From Glandiceps talaboti (lineage: Eukaryota > Hemichordata > Enteropneusta > Spengelidae), in NCBI RefSeq assembly GCF_964340395.1, contig NC_135558.1, positions 17,536,771 through 17,600,770 on the forward strand: a DNA stretch of 64,000 bases. Reading direction: 5' to 3'. Shown here piece after piece: positions 31,102-53,130 of this stretch. Under the pieces are notes generated by a model. It searched no databases. It was not told where the DNA came from and saw nothing but the letters and a program-made list of their open reading frames with translations. The stretch's first letter is position 1. Each line of letters begins with the position of its first letter. Both the position numbers and the translations under genes were made by a program.

Positions 31102-31235
31102 GATATGATATGATATGATATGACATGATATGATATGAGATATGATATGATATGATATGATAAGATATGATATGATACGATACGATACAGTATGATACGA
31201 TATGATACGACATGATATGACATAATATGACATGA

Positions 31236-31995
31236 CAAGTGTCTAGTCCATGTCCAATTCACTTCTTGACATTATATTCATATGAGCTACAAATCATTAT
31301 GTACACACGTTTTGTGTTCGACTTCATTATTTTCCTTATAGGCCTCTACAAAAATTGTCGAAGTTTCTAACATAGTGTTATTAAAAAAATTATTAATTCA
31401 AAGCTTCCCTACAAATGCCGGGTGTAATTGTTTGTACTATTATAGCAATTCCATATTACGTCATATTATGTGATGATATAAATTGAATCCGTGTGTTGTG
31501 ACAACCATTTCGTGCATTTTGTTATGTTCCTGTAGCTGATCTGATGATACTGGTGAATATTAATGCAAGTCAGAATTTTTGGAACATTTTGCGTTATGTG
31601 GCACCCATACAGTTTATATTTGCGTTTGTATTTCTTACTTCTCTTTCAGCATATTCTTTTTGAATTGTACTATACTGCAAATTAATTATGCCCAATAAAG
31701 AATGTCTGTGCGGAAGATAAAAGTCTAAATCTATGCGACTCGATAGAAAAGTTGTTGACTTTCCTGAAAATAATCTGAATGTTTTGGAATGTATAGTTCA
31801 TCGACAATGTGTGAGAAGAGCCACTGGCTCAACAGTCTATCGAGATGAAATAAAGTCTAATAACAATAATAATGATAATAATAATCGTCGATTTGTCCTC
31901 TAGGCTGTATATTCATACCGATCAAATAATTGTAGGATGTTTTCGGACTCAGTAAAAAGTCGACAAGGTTTGTAAAACAATTTATGCATGCGTGC

Positions 31996-32032
<37 letters not shown>

Positions 32033-32970
32033 GGTTGATTAACTGACTGACTGTCTACATACAAGCAGACCGCAGAGATAGACAAAATGTAGATAGACAT
32101 GGATACACAAAGTCTAGTACTGTTATTAGCTGCAGTCACTACTTACTAGTTACTAATTTTGAATAAAATCAGTTATATGGTGCACAGTGCAGTCTGTAAA
32201 ACTGATCTATATATGTGAGAGCTACCTGATATGAGAATACAGTTATTTTTATCTTTTCATCGACCTGACCGAGATAATTATATTATATGTTCGGATGCAC
32301 GTAGGAGAGAGATAAATTGCACAGCAAAGGTCACACCCTAGACAGTCTAGATCTGGGGTTGGACTTCGTGGAAACAGTCCGATGAATCAATATTCGACAC
32401 AGATTTCAACGTTATCATTACTGAGTGATAAGTATGTATGTATGGTGAGTTTACACAGGAACAAAGTATAGTATCTCTGGAATAGTTGTTGGTACATTTT
32501 TAGTCCATAGCAAAGCTTAGGAACAGAAAAGTATCAGACGTTAAAGATTCGAAACTTTTATCTATCCAGATAACATAATACATGTTCTCTGGGTAGATAC
32601 AAGGTACAGTTATTCTTTCACTACGAATACTGTCAGGGCATGGTAAACTGAGGCCCCATTTTGGCTACAGCAAGTAACTAACATGTATGTACAGAATACA
32701 CACTAAAACTTTAACGCTGGTATTTGGAAGTAACTCTCAGTCGCCAGAGCGTGATAGCTGTGGTTGGGTTGATTACCAAGAATGCTTTTTAACAAATTAT
32801 TTGTATCCATATAAATTACGTCATCACTTTTGTATAATCTGAATAACTGGCAAGATCGATTAATTGCTCGAAATAATTCACTTTTAGAAAGTGACATTTT
32901 TGAATATGAACCAAACATAACCTTAAGAACCCATAAAGTTACAGAGTGAACCCCTTCAGTATGACTGCCT
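31236..32970. other. Arginase A 3' flank and intergenic DNA
   Basis: The first 700 bases align with 43890-44560 after arginase B, including the polyadenylation context. A short (GACA)n lies at 31995-32032. Beyond that I see no gene. Confidence 0.5.
31694..31699 (+). promoter_or_regulatory. Candidate polyadenylation signal, arginase A
   Basis: AATAAA in the context GCCCAATAAA lies about 1.1 kb after the stop codon. The same context lies at a comparable place after arginase B, and the surrounding 3' flank is homologous between A and B. A long 3' UTR containing a microsatellite is implied if the signal is used. Other AATAAA motifs (for example near 31848) are alternatives. Confidence 0.45.
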
Positions 32971-32983
32971 ATGTGTGTATGTA

Positions 32984-33030
<47 letters not shown>

Positions 33031-33155
33031 ATGTATGTATGTATGTATGTATGTATGTATGTGTGTATGTATGTATGTATGTATGTATGTATGTATGTAT
33101 GTATGTATGTATGTACGTGTGTATGTGTGTATGTATGTATGTATGTATGTATGTA

Positions 33156-33204
<49 letters not shown>

Positions 33205-33205
33205 T
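32970..33205. repeat. (GTAT)n/(GT)n microsatellite
   Basis: About 235 bases of alternating GTAT and GT. The overlapping Cys/Met/Tyr/Val frames are artefacts. Confidence 0.95.
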
Positions 33206-33284
33206 TATATCTTATGAATTTGATGACGCTTTGTTAGTCTAGTCATTTTTCGCGTTTCGTCATTAATTAATTGATAAATTTATT

Positions 33285-33510
33285 CGGTTCTTGATGACAC
33301 ATCTTTTCCAGTCAAATTTGCGCCGTATTTGAAACTCCAGCCAGAGTTTACAAATCTGAATGCATAACTTTGATCTGCACACGTACATCATGTACATTGC
33401 AGTGGAGGCAGACTGTTTTGCAACTCTCCCACTTGTGAATGAGAAACTGAAACAAACGTCGAACTGATATACATATAGCAATTCTCGGAAGATCCACAAT
33501 GGGTCGTCAA
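33285..33510. repeat. Diverged arginase upstream block before copy B
   Basis: TTCTTGATGACACATCTTTT, CTTTGATCTGCACACGTACA and a following GAGAAACTGAAACAAACGTC align in order with 18945-19160 before arginase A. This supports duplication of the gene together with its 5' flank. Confidence 0.6.
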
Positions 33511-33933
33511 TTTAATAAACTTGTCATAGTGTTCATCAGTTAGTTTTTATAGATGACCATTAAACAAATAGTATACTGTTCAACAACAGGATAAAAGGTT
33601 TTGTCCTTTCAACCAAAAAGGTCAGTTCGAATATTATCGATGAAATTCCTCTGAAACTTTATAAATGGTGAATATGCCCTCGAATATATTTCCAAACTTA
33701 GGTTGGACGAGAGACGTGAGCTCATATAGTATCGCTGAATTGAGAAACTGGATTCATTGATTTGCTGTTCTGAATTACTGACAAACAGTCCTGACCTCTC
33801 GAACCCATATTACATCAACAGCTTTGAAGATTGCATCATCCGAACACTACTGTCAGACCGATGTTCAACAGTTACTGTGTTTCTTGATGTGTTCATTGTT
33901 TCATGTCATATTATGGCACGATTGAAGTGTGAG

Positions 33934-34060
33934 TCATATGATTGGTCGTCATCGAAGTACACACTATATATAAGGCATCTTTGCAGTGATATATCCACAT
34001 CCAGGACCCGACCAAATAGTCTGAAACAAGCAGTATATCATCGCATAATAAGTTCACGTC
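33934..34060 (+). promoter_or_regulatory. Core promoter and 5' leader of arginase B
   Basis: TCATATGATTGG (33934-33945) corresponds to the box in copy A but with TCATATGA in place of TCATGTGA. TATATAAGG follows at 33967-33975, then GCAGTGATAT and a leader ending at the ATG at 34061. The TATA-to-leader segment is plainly homologous to copies A and C. The longer upstream block shared by A and C is not seen here. Confidence 0.65.
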
Positions 34061-43618
<9,558 letters not shown>

Positions 43619-43644
43619 AGGGATTTGCAATTCAATAGCGTTTA

Positions 43645-43885
43645 TGATGTGATGTGATGTGATGTGATGTGATATGGTGTGATGTGATCTGATATGTGAT
43701 CTGATCTGATCTGATATGATATGATATGATATGATATATGGTATGATATGGTATGGTATGGTATGGTATGATATATAATATAATATAATATATGGTATGA
43801 GATATGATATGATATATCTGAAATGATATATGATATGATATGATATGATATGATATATATGATATGATATGATATGACATGACAT
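43645..43885. repeat. (GATAT)n/(GATGT)n microsatellite in the arginase B 3' UTR
   Basis: Begins 26 bases after the stop codon, in the context GCGTTTATGATGTGATGTG that is also found after arginase A. It is more interrupted than in A and lacks the retrotransposon fragment. Confidence 0.93.
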
Positions 43886-44949
43886 GAAGATAAAATATTG
43901 ATAGAGCGTCTAGTCCATGTCTAATTAACTTCTTGACATTATATATACATATGTGTTACAAATCCCTATATACTCACATTTTGTGGTCGACATCATTTTT
44001 TCCCCTAGGCCTACGCAATATTGACGAAGTTGGTAGCATTGTGTTATAAGGATTAATTCACAGCTTCCATACAAATGCAGAGAGTAAATTTTTGTAGTAT
44101 TGTAGCAATTTTTATGATGTCATGTGTGACGATATAAATTTAATCCGTGTGTTGTGACAAACATTTCTTACCTTATGTTGGGTTCCTGTAGCTGATATGA
44201 TGACACGGACGAATGCAGATCAGAATATCTGGAAACATTTTGCATTATGTTGAGCCCATCCACTTTATATTCTGCATTAATTTTGTATTGCTAATTATTC
44301 ACTTCTCTTTCAGCATATTTTTTTTTCGAATATTAAAACTGTACTATAGTGCAAATTAATTATGCCCAATAAACAATGTCTGTGTATAGCAGATAAAAAG
44401 TCCATATCTGTGCGAGTCGATAGAAAATTTGTTGACTTTTCAGAACATTATCTGATTGTTTTGGAATGCATTGTTGATTTTTCCTCTAGGCTGTATATTC
44501 ATACTGGTCTATTAATCGTAGGATGGTTTCGGACTCAATAAAATGTCGGCAAAGTTTGTAAAACAATTTATGGCATTGTTTCTGAATATGATAGAGTGGC
44601 AAACCTTGAAGTCTGAGCAATGGTCAATCCCGTGATAAAGTTGGTTTAAGGGCAAATGTTGACTCGACATTCCAGGGTATAATTTTACCAAATGTGACTT
44701 GCGTGGACTCTGCTAATTTCCCAGATTGATTCAGTACCTGAGTGAGTACAGATAAAATGGCAGCGGCAGCGTTTTATGTCAGTCAATTGCAACGTAACGA
44801 TCAAATGTATAGCTAGATTATGATAATATATGCAAGCAAACTTCACAAGTGTATCCTCCATGGACGAATCTGAGGTAGATATGGCTAAAGATGATGTGAG
44901 GAAGAAATTCAGGCAAAGTCTTGTATCAGACATTGTGCATGTACACTAG
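43886..44949. other. Arginase B 3' flank and intergenic DNA
   Basis: Homologous to 31240-31930 up to about 44560 (CTAGTCCATGT, GCCCAATAAA and TAGGCTGTATATTCATAC blocks). The remainder shows no gene. Confidence 0.5.
44368..44373 (+). promoter_or_regulatory. Candidate polyadenylation signal, arginase B
   Basis: AATAAA in the context ATGCCCAATAAA, about 750 bases after the stop codon, aligned with the signal after arginase A. Conservation between paralogs supports it; use is not proven. Confidence 0.45.
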
Positions 44950-45285
44950 GGATTGCTGGTGGTCGAGTGGATAAACTACTTGCCTCACGCCACTGCGGTC
45001 GGGGTTCGAACTGATTCAGGGTTTGATTAAATTTACCACGCTGTTAGTAAGAAGCGTGTCAGTTTGACTGTACCAAACAACGCAGGTTTCCCCCAGGTAC
45101 TCTGGTTTCCTCCTGCATTAACACTGAACCCATGAGGGGTGGGGCCCTCACTGGACGTCTTTTGAGATAAGTATTTATATACTTGAAGAACTATCCAGTA
45201 TAAATAAATATGCAAATAAATAAATATGTAAATAAACAGACAACAGACACACAAATAAATAAATAAATAAATAAATAAATAAAGA
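44950..45285 (+). mobile_element. tRNA-derived SINE
   Basis: An RNA polymerase III A box TGGTCGAGTGG (44960-44970) and B box GGTTCGAACTG (45003-45013) lie 33 bases apart. A body follows with CCCCAGGTACTCTGGTTTCC, then a tail of AATA repeats (45252-45284). No acceptor stem can pair around the boxes, so it is a SINE and not a tRNA gene. Confidence 0.75.
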
Positions 45286-45555
45286 TAATTACTAAATGTT
45301 CCGTGCTGGGTGTAACCAAAGAAGTCAAAACCAAGAATACCCATTTCTCCCCCCCCCTCCAGTCAAATGATTGTAAGAAAAATATGGGAGAGATACAGAA
45401 TGATGTAGACAGTGACAAACAACAACGTATATGGAGAGGCAACGAGAGACAAACAATATCGATGACACAGAGAGACAGACGTATGGAAATACAGATTCCC
45501 TCAGACTGAGTGACTGGTAGATGTCGTGACACGTAATTATATGTGATAAAACGTC

Positions 45556-45946
45556 TAAGGGTGGCCCTATTTTTTATGTTACATATTTCTCGTTACTTTT
45601 TCATGGCAACTATGGGTTGGTTTATCAATTTTTTTTTAAAAAGTAAAAAAATCACCTGCTTCATGTTTCTCTGCCTCCCCGTTTCCTACTCTCTATCTTC
45701 TTTTTATTGGATTCCTGGTAACAAGCCCTTTCCCAGTTTCTCTACACAATTGGCACGTGAACGTGAACAAACGTCGTCGCCGCCATGTCTATTGATGGCG
45801 TCGACAGTCCAGACAATTGCTGCCAGAGAGGGCATTGTCCCACAAGATATTAAGGCGAAAATAACTATATTTTTTATTTTGATGTCGGAGCTGAAAATAT
45901 GGGTCGGTTGAGTAATGAGAAACAGAAAAAAATAGGGTCACCCTAA
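45556..45946. mobile_element. MITE-like element of about 390 bp with TIRs of about 19 bp
   Basis: Left TAAGGGTGGCCCTATTTTT and right AAAAATAGGGTCACCCTAA are inverted copies. The interior includes GATGTCGGAGCTGAAAATAT, also seen near 7030-7060. An open frame of 122 codons crosses it but resembles no protein family. Confidence 0.6.
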
Positions 45947-45984
45947 TACGTATCATGCATGCATACATTCAGACGGACATGCGT

Positions 45985-45986
45985 GC

Positions 45987-46071
<85 letters not shown>

Positions 46072-46150
46072 GGCGGACAGACAGGCGGACAGACAGGTAG
46101 ACAGACAGACGGACAGATAGGTAGACAGACAGACTTTCAGTCAGTCAGTC
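45985..46150. repeat. (GACA)n microsatellite
   Basis: GACA repeats with GGCGGACA variants at the right end and a short TCAG tract. Similar flanks (TTGATTAA, CAAGCAGA) surround the smaller (GACA)n at 31995-32032, so the locus was duplicated with the arginase 3' flank. Confidence 0.93.
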
Positions 46151-46869
46151 AGTCAGACAGGTTGATTAATATAACTGACTAACTGACTAACTAACTAACT
46201 ACATACAAGCAGATCAGACCACAGAGATAGACAAAAGGCAGATAGACATGACGACACAAAGTCTAGTACTGTTACCAGCTGCAGTCACAACTTACTAATT
46301 TTGAATAAAATCAGTTATATGGTGAAGAAATTCGTAGAGTTTTCCAAGCAACACCAAACACCAGTTTCCGCCAACACGCTGAGGCAAAAGTTAGTTCATG
46401 CTAAGGACAAACCCACTATAGTGACAAACAAAATAACATCGTTTAAGCTATACACAGTGAAAAGATGCGGGCTGCCAAGGGTAGTATATTGGTGAATCAA
46501 AACAAACTCTGGACAAACCAATTTACCAGCACAAAAGAGTAACTTCATCAGGTGTGAGGAACTCTGCAGTATATGCACACCTCAACAGTATGAATCACTC
46601 CATTGACAATAAGGATGTGAATTGGACAAAGAACACAGGGGGTTCGAAAAAGGGATGGAGGATGTCATACATGTCAAACGGGAGGAGCCTTCTCTTAATA
46701 GGATAGGGGCACTGCGTCATAACTTGGCAGTGTACCGGACATATATGATTTGACTGCCTTTTAATGACATTTCGTTGTGTGATATCTGTTTCATTGATGC
46801 TGGTAGATTGTTTCAGTCCTTAATGGCGTTAACATAAAACGTTTTAGCAGGCCCACCTTTTAACCATTG

Positions 46870-47715
46870 ACAGATGAAAATCCCCCCCCCCCCACACACA
46901 CACAATACATTACATTACACGAATAAATCGTAGGCCTGTTTCCAGTGGATGTACATGGCCATCTAATAGGACTGTTGTCAGAAGCAAATATCTATCACAG
47001 GCACATGTTAAGTTTGTCGACCTCAGATTTGTTTACAATATATTAGAAAAAAAGTAAACGTATTAATTACAACCATGCCAGGTAATTTACAAAGGGAACT
47101 GGAACGGGAACCAAACAAATTAGTTACTCTAGCCTATTAAACGTATAAACATCACAATCACCTATATCTCAGGGGTGTCAGAAGAAATTGGCATAGTTTT
47201 CCCAGCAACACCAAACTCCAGTTTCCTTCAAACCCGCAAACAAGCTGAGGCAAAAGTTTGTTCATGCTGAGGACAAACCCCCAAACAAAACAAACTCTGG
47301 ACAAACGAATTAACCATCACAAAAGAGCGATTTCATCAGGTGTGGGGAACTCTGCAGTGTAAACACATCTCCAACAGTATGAATTACTCCATTGACAATA
47401 AGGACGTGACTTGGACAAAGGACACTGGTGGTTCGAAATAGAGGAGAATGAGGTCATATCTTATGTCGAGGAGGCGTCTCTTAATAGGATAGGGGCACTG
47501 TGTCATAACTTGGCAGGCGCGTACAACTGTTACACTGTGATATTGGTAGAATTCCTCGACGGTTTTCATAATCACATGACAATTGTAATTCTACTGTGTC
47601 ATGAGCCAATCTGTCATCGACCTTTGTCATCAAAATTACAGTAAGTCCACTAGGATACAGATTGTAAATTATCTCGTTATTAATTTCATAAGTGGATGAT
47701 TGAGAATATTTATAG
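46870..47715. repeat. Segmental duplication, left copy (carries the empty site)
   Basis: About 800 bases near-identical to 49590-49771 joined to 51050-51690. Shared landmarks are ATCTATCACAGGCACATGTT, GGGAACTGGAACGGGAACCA and GATAGGGGCACTGTGTCATA. A more diverged relative of part of it is at 46318-46740. Confidence 0.85.
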
Positions 47716-48059
47716 ACAACTTAAACTATGTTTCAATTTCAAGCATTTTTTCGTGAGATCCTCGCTTTACCCGCCAAAATAATGCTACGAAGGATCCTTG
47801 TTTTTCTGTTACTTTTTAATTTGACACATATAAAACCTTTTTAAGCTAAAAAATATTCACTAATTAGGATTTAAATCTAAAAAATATTCACTAATTAGTG
47901 TTTAGGGAGTCACCAGTTTTTTCTGCTGGGGGAGGGGGGCGGTAAATCAGGGGCCCCTTAATTTGGGACTCAAAGAAGGGGGGTCATCATTTTACAAAGT
48001 GAATAAAGGGAATCGCCTTATTTTCAACAACTGGACGAAATCATGAACCACCCTGCTGT

Positions 48060-49120
48060 ACTGTGAAATTTTCATACAACAAATGTATGTGCATACAATA
48101 AACCATAAACCATGGCTATAAATATACGTTCAAATATAACATAAACTCTTTGTCTGTTGATACATCCCTAGCATATGACATGAAGTCATAAGATTGCACC
48201 TTTTAAGCAACAGTTTTGTTAGAAATGACTTCTCAATATTGCAGGCCATGAGTTGCATTGTGTCATCGTGCACGGGTAGCTGTACACGAAATGAAATACC
48301 TTAAAATTTATTGGATGGACTGACTCTAAAATCTGTGCCTCCATTGATCTGATCATGTTTTATTGCACACAAACATAGCCAATAGAGACATATTTTCAAA
48401 TAATTTAATGAATTTTTATCTCTAATCTAACTGGTAACTGACCTCCACTGTGCAGGTTTTCCTCAAACTTACTCACTTTCTACTTGATCTTTTTTTTAAA
48501 AATATTATTTGTGTCAATATGACTTGAAATGATTTAAACTTTTGAAACCCTATAATTAGTGATTCTTTTATGATATAACTAAGTTGTGTTTTACTCCAAA
48601 TGGTGTTCATTTTTCCAAAAGCTCTTACCGTGGGAGGGGGACACCACCTCCCAACCTCCCCCACCCGTGCTTGTATAGCAGGCGCGCACGCGCGTAGCAT
48701 GCACTTCTCCCCCCATACTGTTTCCAGTTCTCTTCCTACTTTGAAACTTACTGAAACCCATGGGTTTACAATTATATTAACTCCATTTCTAATATTGTAC
48801 TTGACAATTAGCTGAATTAATCTATAATGGTAATAGTTCACTCAATCTTAGAGATCTCCTAGAACTTTTGGTTACTAAACCATGAATATTTTGCATATCC
48901 ATGAACAGACAATCATACTTCTCATAGGGTTCCTGTCTAAAGAGCTTTATACATGTGAAGCAATGGATTTGGGATAGCAATTTACCAGATACACTTAAAA
49001 TTACTGTAAATGTAAGAAGTAAAATTAAATATGCAATGTGCTGTATTGTGCTTTCAGAATCTAGAGTGTCTTTTGCAAGCACAAGAAGAATATTACTTGT
49101 CAAAAGATGTCGGGGGGGGG
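48060..49120. repeat. Segmental duplication, second block of the left copy
   Basis: 48080-48390 aligns with 52800-53120 (CAAATATAACATAAACTCT, TAGAAATGACTTCTC). 48950-49110 aligns with 51685-51850 (GTGAAGCAATG, ACTGTAAATGTAAG). The block order differs between the two copies, so rearrangement followed duplication. Confidence 0.7.
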
Positions 49121-49474
49121 GGGTTCAGTGTGTTTTTTTATTTATTTTGGCCAACATGTTAATTGAAATTTACAAGCTGTCCAGAAATTTCAATTGAAAC
49201 ATGTTTAGAATAGAAATATTGAAAAAAAGACCCCGATTTGAAAGAAATTAAGAACAGGTGTTCAACAAATTCAAAGTCGTTTCTATGGTGATTGCAAATG
49301 TATACAAGTTAGTTCGTGATTTATAGCAATATGCAATGAGATTAATTTTCATGTTGTACTGGCAAACAAACAGTCATGCTGGCAGGTTTTTTTGTTTGTG
49401 TTAAACTGCTTTTCTATTTAAACATATGTAAGTACTTTCTCTAACTACATAGCCGTATATCAATACTTTACGCC

Positions 49475-49553
49475 CCCTGTCGTTGTCTGTCTCTGTCTGT
49501 CTCTGCCTGTCTCCCTCTGTCTGTCTGTCTGTCTATCTGTCTCTGTCTGTCTC

Positions 49554-49595
<42 letters not shown>
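49475..49595. repeat. (TCTG)n and (CA)n microsatellites
   Basis: Pyrimidine repeat (49480-49555) followed by CA repeats (49556-49593), at the junction where the right copy of the segmental duplication begins. Confidence 0.9.
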
Positions 49596-49596
<1 letters not shown>

Positions 49597-49771
49597 ACAT
49601 TACACGAATAAATCGTAGACCTGTTTCCAGTGGGTGTACATGGCCATCTAATAAGGCTGTTGTCAGAAGCAAATATCTATCACAGGCACATGTTAAGTTT
49701 GTCGACGTCAGATTTGTTTACAATATATTAGAAAAAAGGTACATGTATTAATTACAACCATGCCAGGTAAT

Positions 49772-51050
49772 GTCTGGCATGTTAGGAATCTATAATTCTT
49801 GATCGTTGTAAAGCAAAACTCACGACCGAAGATTATCAGTTTGGTTTCAAACAAGGTCATTCCACTGATCTCTGCATTTACTTGCTTAAGGAAACGATTA
49901 ATTATTATCATAATTACAATAGTCCTGTTTATGTTATGCTTCTTAGCTGCAACGAAAGCTTTCGACCGAGTTAATCATTGGTCACTTTTTTTAGAAACTC
50001 ATTCACCGGGGTATTCCAAAGTATGTTGTTCATATATTATTGGTCTGGTATCGTACACAACGTTTCTTCACGCAATGGGGTGGGGCTAGGTCGTCACTAT
50101 TTTCTGTTGGGAATGGTGTTCGGCAAGGTAGCATTCTTTCCCCTTATCTGTTTAACGTTTATATGGATGATCTTAGTAGTCAGCTGAAGTCATGTTATAA
50201 AGGGCTGCAATATTGGTGGCCGAATGATAAACCATCTTATGTATGTCGAGGACTTGGCCCTTATCTGTCCATCAATTGCAGGTCTACGCTCTCTTGTATT
50301 TATTTGTGAAATGTATGGTGTTGGCCACGGCATTATTTTCCACCCAAATAAGTCCAAATGTATTTATGTTATGCCTCGTAAATGTTTAATTAGAGTTGAA
50401 TGTTTACCTTCAGTTCTGTTGGAGATAAACCACTTAGTATTGTTCATGAACATTCTTACTTGGGTTATACTTTGACAGACTCTATGCATGATGATAGTGC
50501 AATCAAGCGCCAAATGAAATGTTTTTACAGCCAAGCCAACATTTTACTCCGTAAATTTGCACTTTGTACAATTGAGGTTAAGGCTACATTATTTAGAACT
50601 TTTTGCTCGAATATGTACTGCTCACAGCTGTGGTCATTGTACAATAAGAAGTGTCTTAACAACCTTAGAGTTTGTTACAACAATGCGTTTCGCATTCTGA
50701 TGGGTTACTCGCGAGATTGCAGTGCCAGTCGTATGTTTGTACATCACTTAGACGTAAATTGATGTACAACTTTTTTGAACGTATCGGAAACAGTGATAAT
50801 AGTTTAATTGCAATAGTGCTCAATTCCGATACAATCCTCTATTCGGGATTCATAAACTAGATTTGTTGTATTTTTAAATGTTTTTATTTGTTGATGTGTG
50901 TATTTGTGAGGTTGTCTTTTTAAAGTCTTACTTGTTTTAAAATGCTGTTTTTTATGTATTAATAGTTTTTTATCTATGGGATGTTTATAAGCGTGTTTGC
51001 GTTTTTTTCTTTCCCGAAATAAAGTTTAATAATAATAATAAAAATAATAA
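49772..51050 (+). pseudogene. 5'-truncated non-LTR retrotransposon, reverse-transcriptase pseudogene
   Basis: Spread over several frames are reverse-transcriptase motifs: FGFKQGHST, ATKAFDRVNHWS (A-type box), GVRQGSILSPYLFNVYMDDL (holding the RQG and YMDD boxes), then SYLGY and the C-terminal domain ending near 50870. Frame changes occur near 49950, 50210 and 50420. The 3' end is an A-rich AATAAT tail (51028-51050). The insertion interrupts the sequence CCAGGTAATTTACAAAGGG, which is intact at 47079-47097. Not functional. LINE superfamily not assigned. Confidence 0.88.
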
Positions 51051-53130
51051 TTTACAAAGGGAACTGGAACGGGAACCAAACAAAATAGTTACTCTAGCCT
51101 ATTAAACGTATAAACATCACAATCACCTATGTCTCAGGGGTGTCAGAAGAAATTGGCATAGTTTTCCCAGCAATATCAAACTCCAGTTTCCTTCAAACCC
51201 GCAAACAAGGCAAACTTTGTTCATGCTAAGGACAAACCCCCAAACAAAACAAACTCTGGACAAACGAATTAACCATCACAAAAGAGCGATTTCATCAGGT
51301 GTGGGGAACTCTGCAGTGTAAACACATCTCCAACAGTATGAATTACTCCATTGACAATAAGGACGTGACTTGGACAAAGGACACTGGTGGTTCGAAATAG
51401 AGGAGAATGAGGTCATATCTTATGTCGAGGAGGCGTCTCTTTATAGGATAGGGGCACTGTGTCATAACTTGGCAGGCGCGTACAACTGTTACACTGTGAT
51501 ATTGGTAGAATTCCTCGACGGTTTTCATAATCACATGACAATTGTAATTCTACTGTGTCATGAGCCAATCTGTCATCGACCTTTGTCATCAAAATTACAG
51601 TAAGTCCACTAGGATACAGATTGTAAATTATCTCGTTATTAATTTCATAAGTGAATGATTGAGAATATTCATAGGGGCGCTTTATACATGTGAAGCAATG
51701 TATTTGTGACTGCAATTTACCAGATACACTTAAGATTACTGTAAATGTAAGTAGTAAAATTAACTATGCAGTGTGTTGTATTGTGCTTTGAGAATCTAGA
51801 GTGTCTTTAGCAAGCACAAGGAGAATATTTCTTGTCAATAGATGTCGGAGGGGGTGGTCAGTGTGTTTTTTATTTGTCAGAGGGGGTTGGATTGCTTTGT
51901 GGATGGATCTAGGGAGGGCACTATTTTTAAGTATAACACGAACAAGAAGTCACCGGCCCATCCCCGGCCGTAAAACCTGATCGCTCCCTTAAATCAGATA
52001 ATTTGTTTTTATCGACAGCACAGATATATAAATAAAACTGGAAAATATTGTTGAATTTCTTGTATAACCCACAAACTCAAGCTTGTTTCCAGTGGAGTCC
52101 ATACAGTGATTCAAGAAAGTGACGGGATAAGCAAAGATGTAATAGTAAAGAATAACAGAAGTAGGGAAACGTTGAGGCAAACTAACTAATAATGAATAAA
52201 CTCGCTGTTTTCAGTATTTTACATTTTTATAGTTGTATACTTTAATTTGACATTTCCATAATTGTATATTTTAATTTTACATTTTCATAGTTATATATTT
52301 TAATTTTACATTTTGATAGTTGTATACTTTAATTTGACATTTTCATAATTGTATATTTTAATTTGACATTTTCATAGTTATATATTTTAATTTTACATTT
52401 TGATAGTTGTGTATTTTAATTTTACACTTTGATAGTAATATTAAAGAATTCATGTAAGAAACAGGGACAAGAACAAATATTGACATGTACCACATTTCAG
52501 CCAAGGCTATATGCCATTGTGGAAAGGATTTTTTTCTTCCATCACAATCTAAAACACAATGACCTCCCTATTCACAATTTTCAAAACAGCATGACCCCCC
52601 ACTGCCAATTTCAAAAACAGTGTGACACCCCCCCCCCCCGGCTGAAGAAACTGACCGGTCCCTAAATGTCCATACATTTAATATCATAACTAGGCCAAAG
52701 CCCCTAAGCTCGCACAGCTGGGTAGATTCATTTGTGATCGGCTGCCTCACGATGATATACTTGCGGGCGCTGTGCAAGCTATTAAACAAAAAATTTATGT
52801 GCATAAAATAAACCATAAACAAATAGCTATAAATATACATTCAAATATAACATAAACTCTGTCTCTTGATACATGATCCAATACATATGGTGTGGCATCA
52901 CAACACTGCACCATGGCCACCTTTAAGCAACAGTTATTTGTTAGAAATGACTTCTCGCTATTGTACGCCATGAGTTGCATTGTGTCATCTTGTGGTATAA
53001 AAACTTGCGCGTGTAGCTGTACATGTACCACATAAGAAATGAAATACCTTAAGATTTACTGGCTCTAAATTCTGTTCCTCCATTGACCTGAACATGTGGA
53101 ATTGTGCACAAACATAACCAATTTAGGACA
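51050..53130. repeat. Segmental duplication, right copy
   Basis: Continues the duplication after the retrotransposon insertion to about 51690, then blocks matching 48950-49110 and 48080-48390 in swapped order. It contains a 30-bp minisatellite at 52222-52437. Confidence 0.75.
52222..52437. repeat. Minisatellite of about 30 bp, seven units
   Basis: Units of CATAGTTGTATACTTTAATT then TGACATTTT, with alternating T/A variants. AT-rich and without spacers. Confidence 0.88.

Noticed and set aside
44950-45020. Possible tRNA gene
   Set aside because: A and B boxes are present but no acceptor stem or anticodon arm pairs, and a SINE body and A-rich tail follow.
45543-45911. 122-codon frame across a MITE
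   Set aside because: Lies almost wholly between the inverted ends of a non-coding element, with no similarity to transposases.
50040-50309. Open frame with a YMDD box as an active reverse transcriptase
   Set aside because: Flanking parts of the same domain lie in other frames, the 5' half of the element is missing, and there is no endonuclease.
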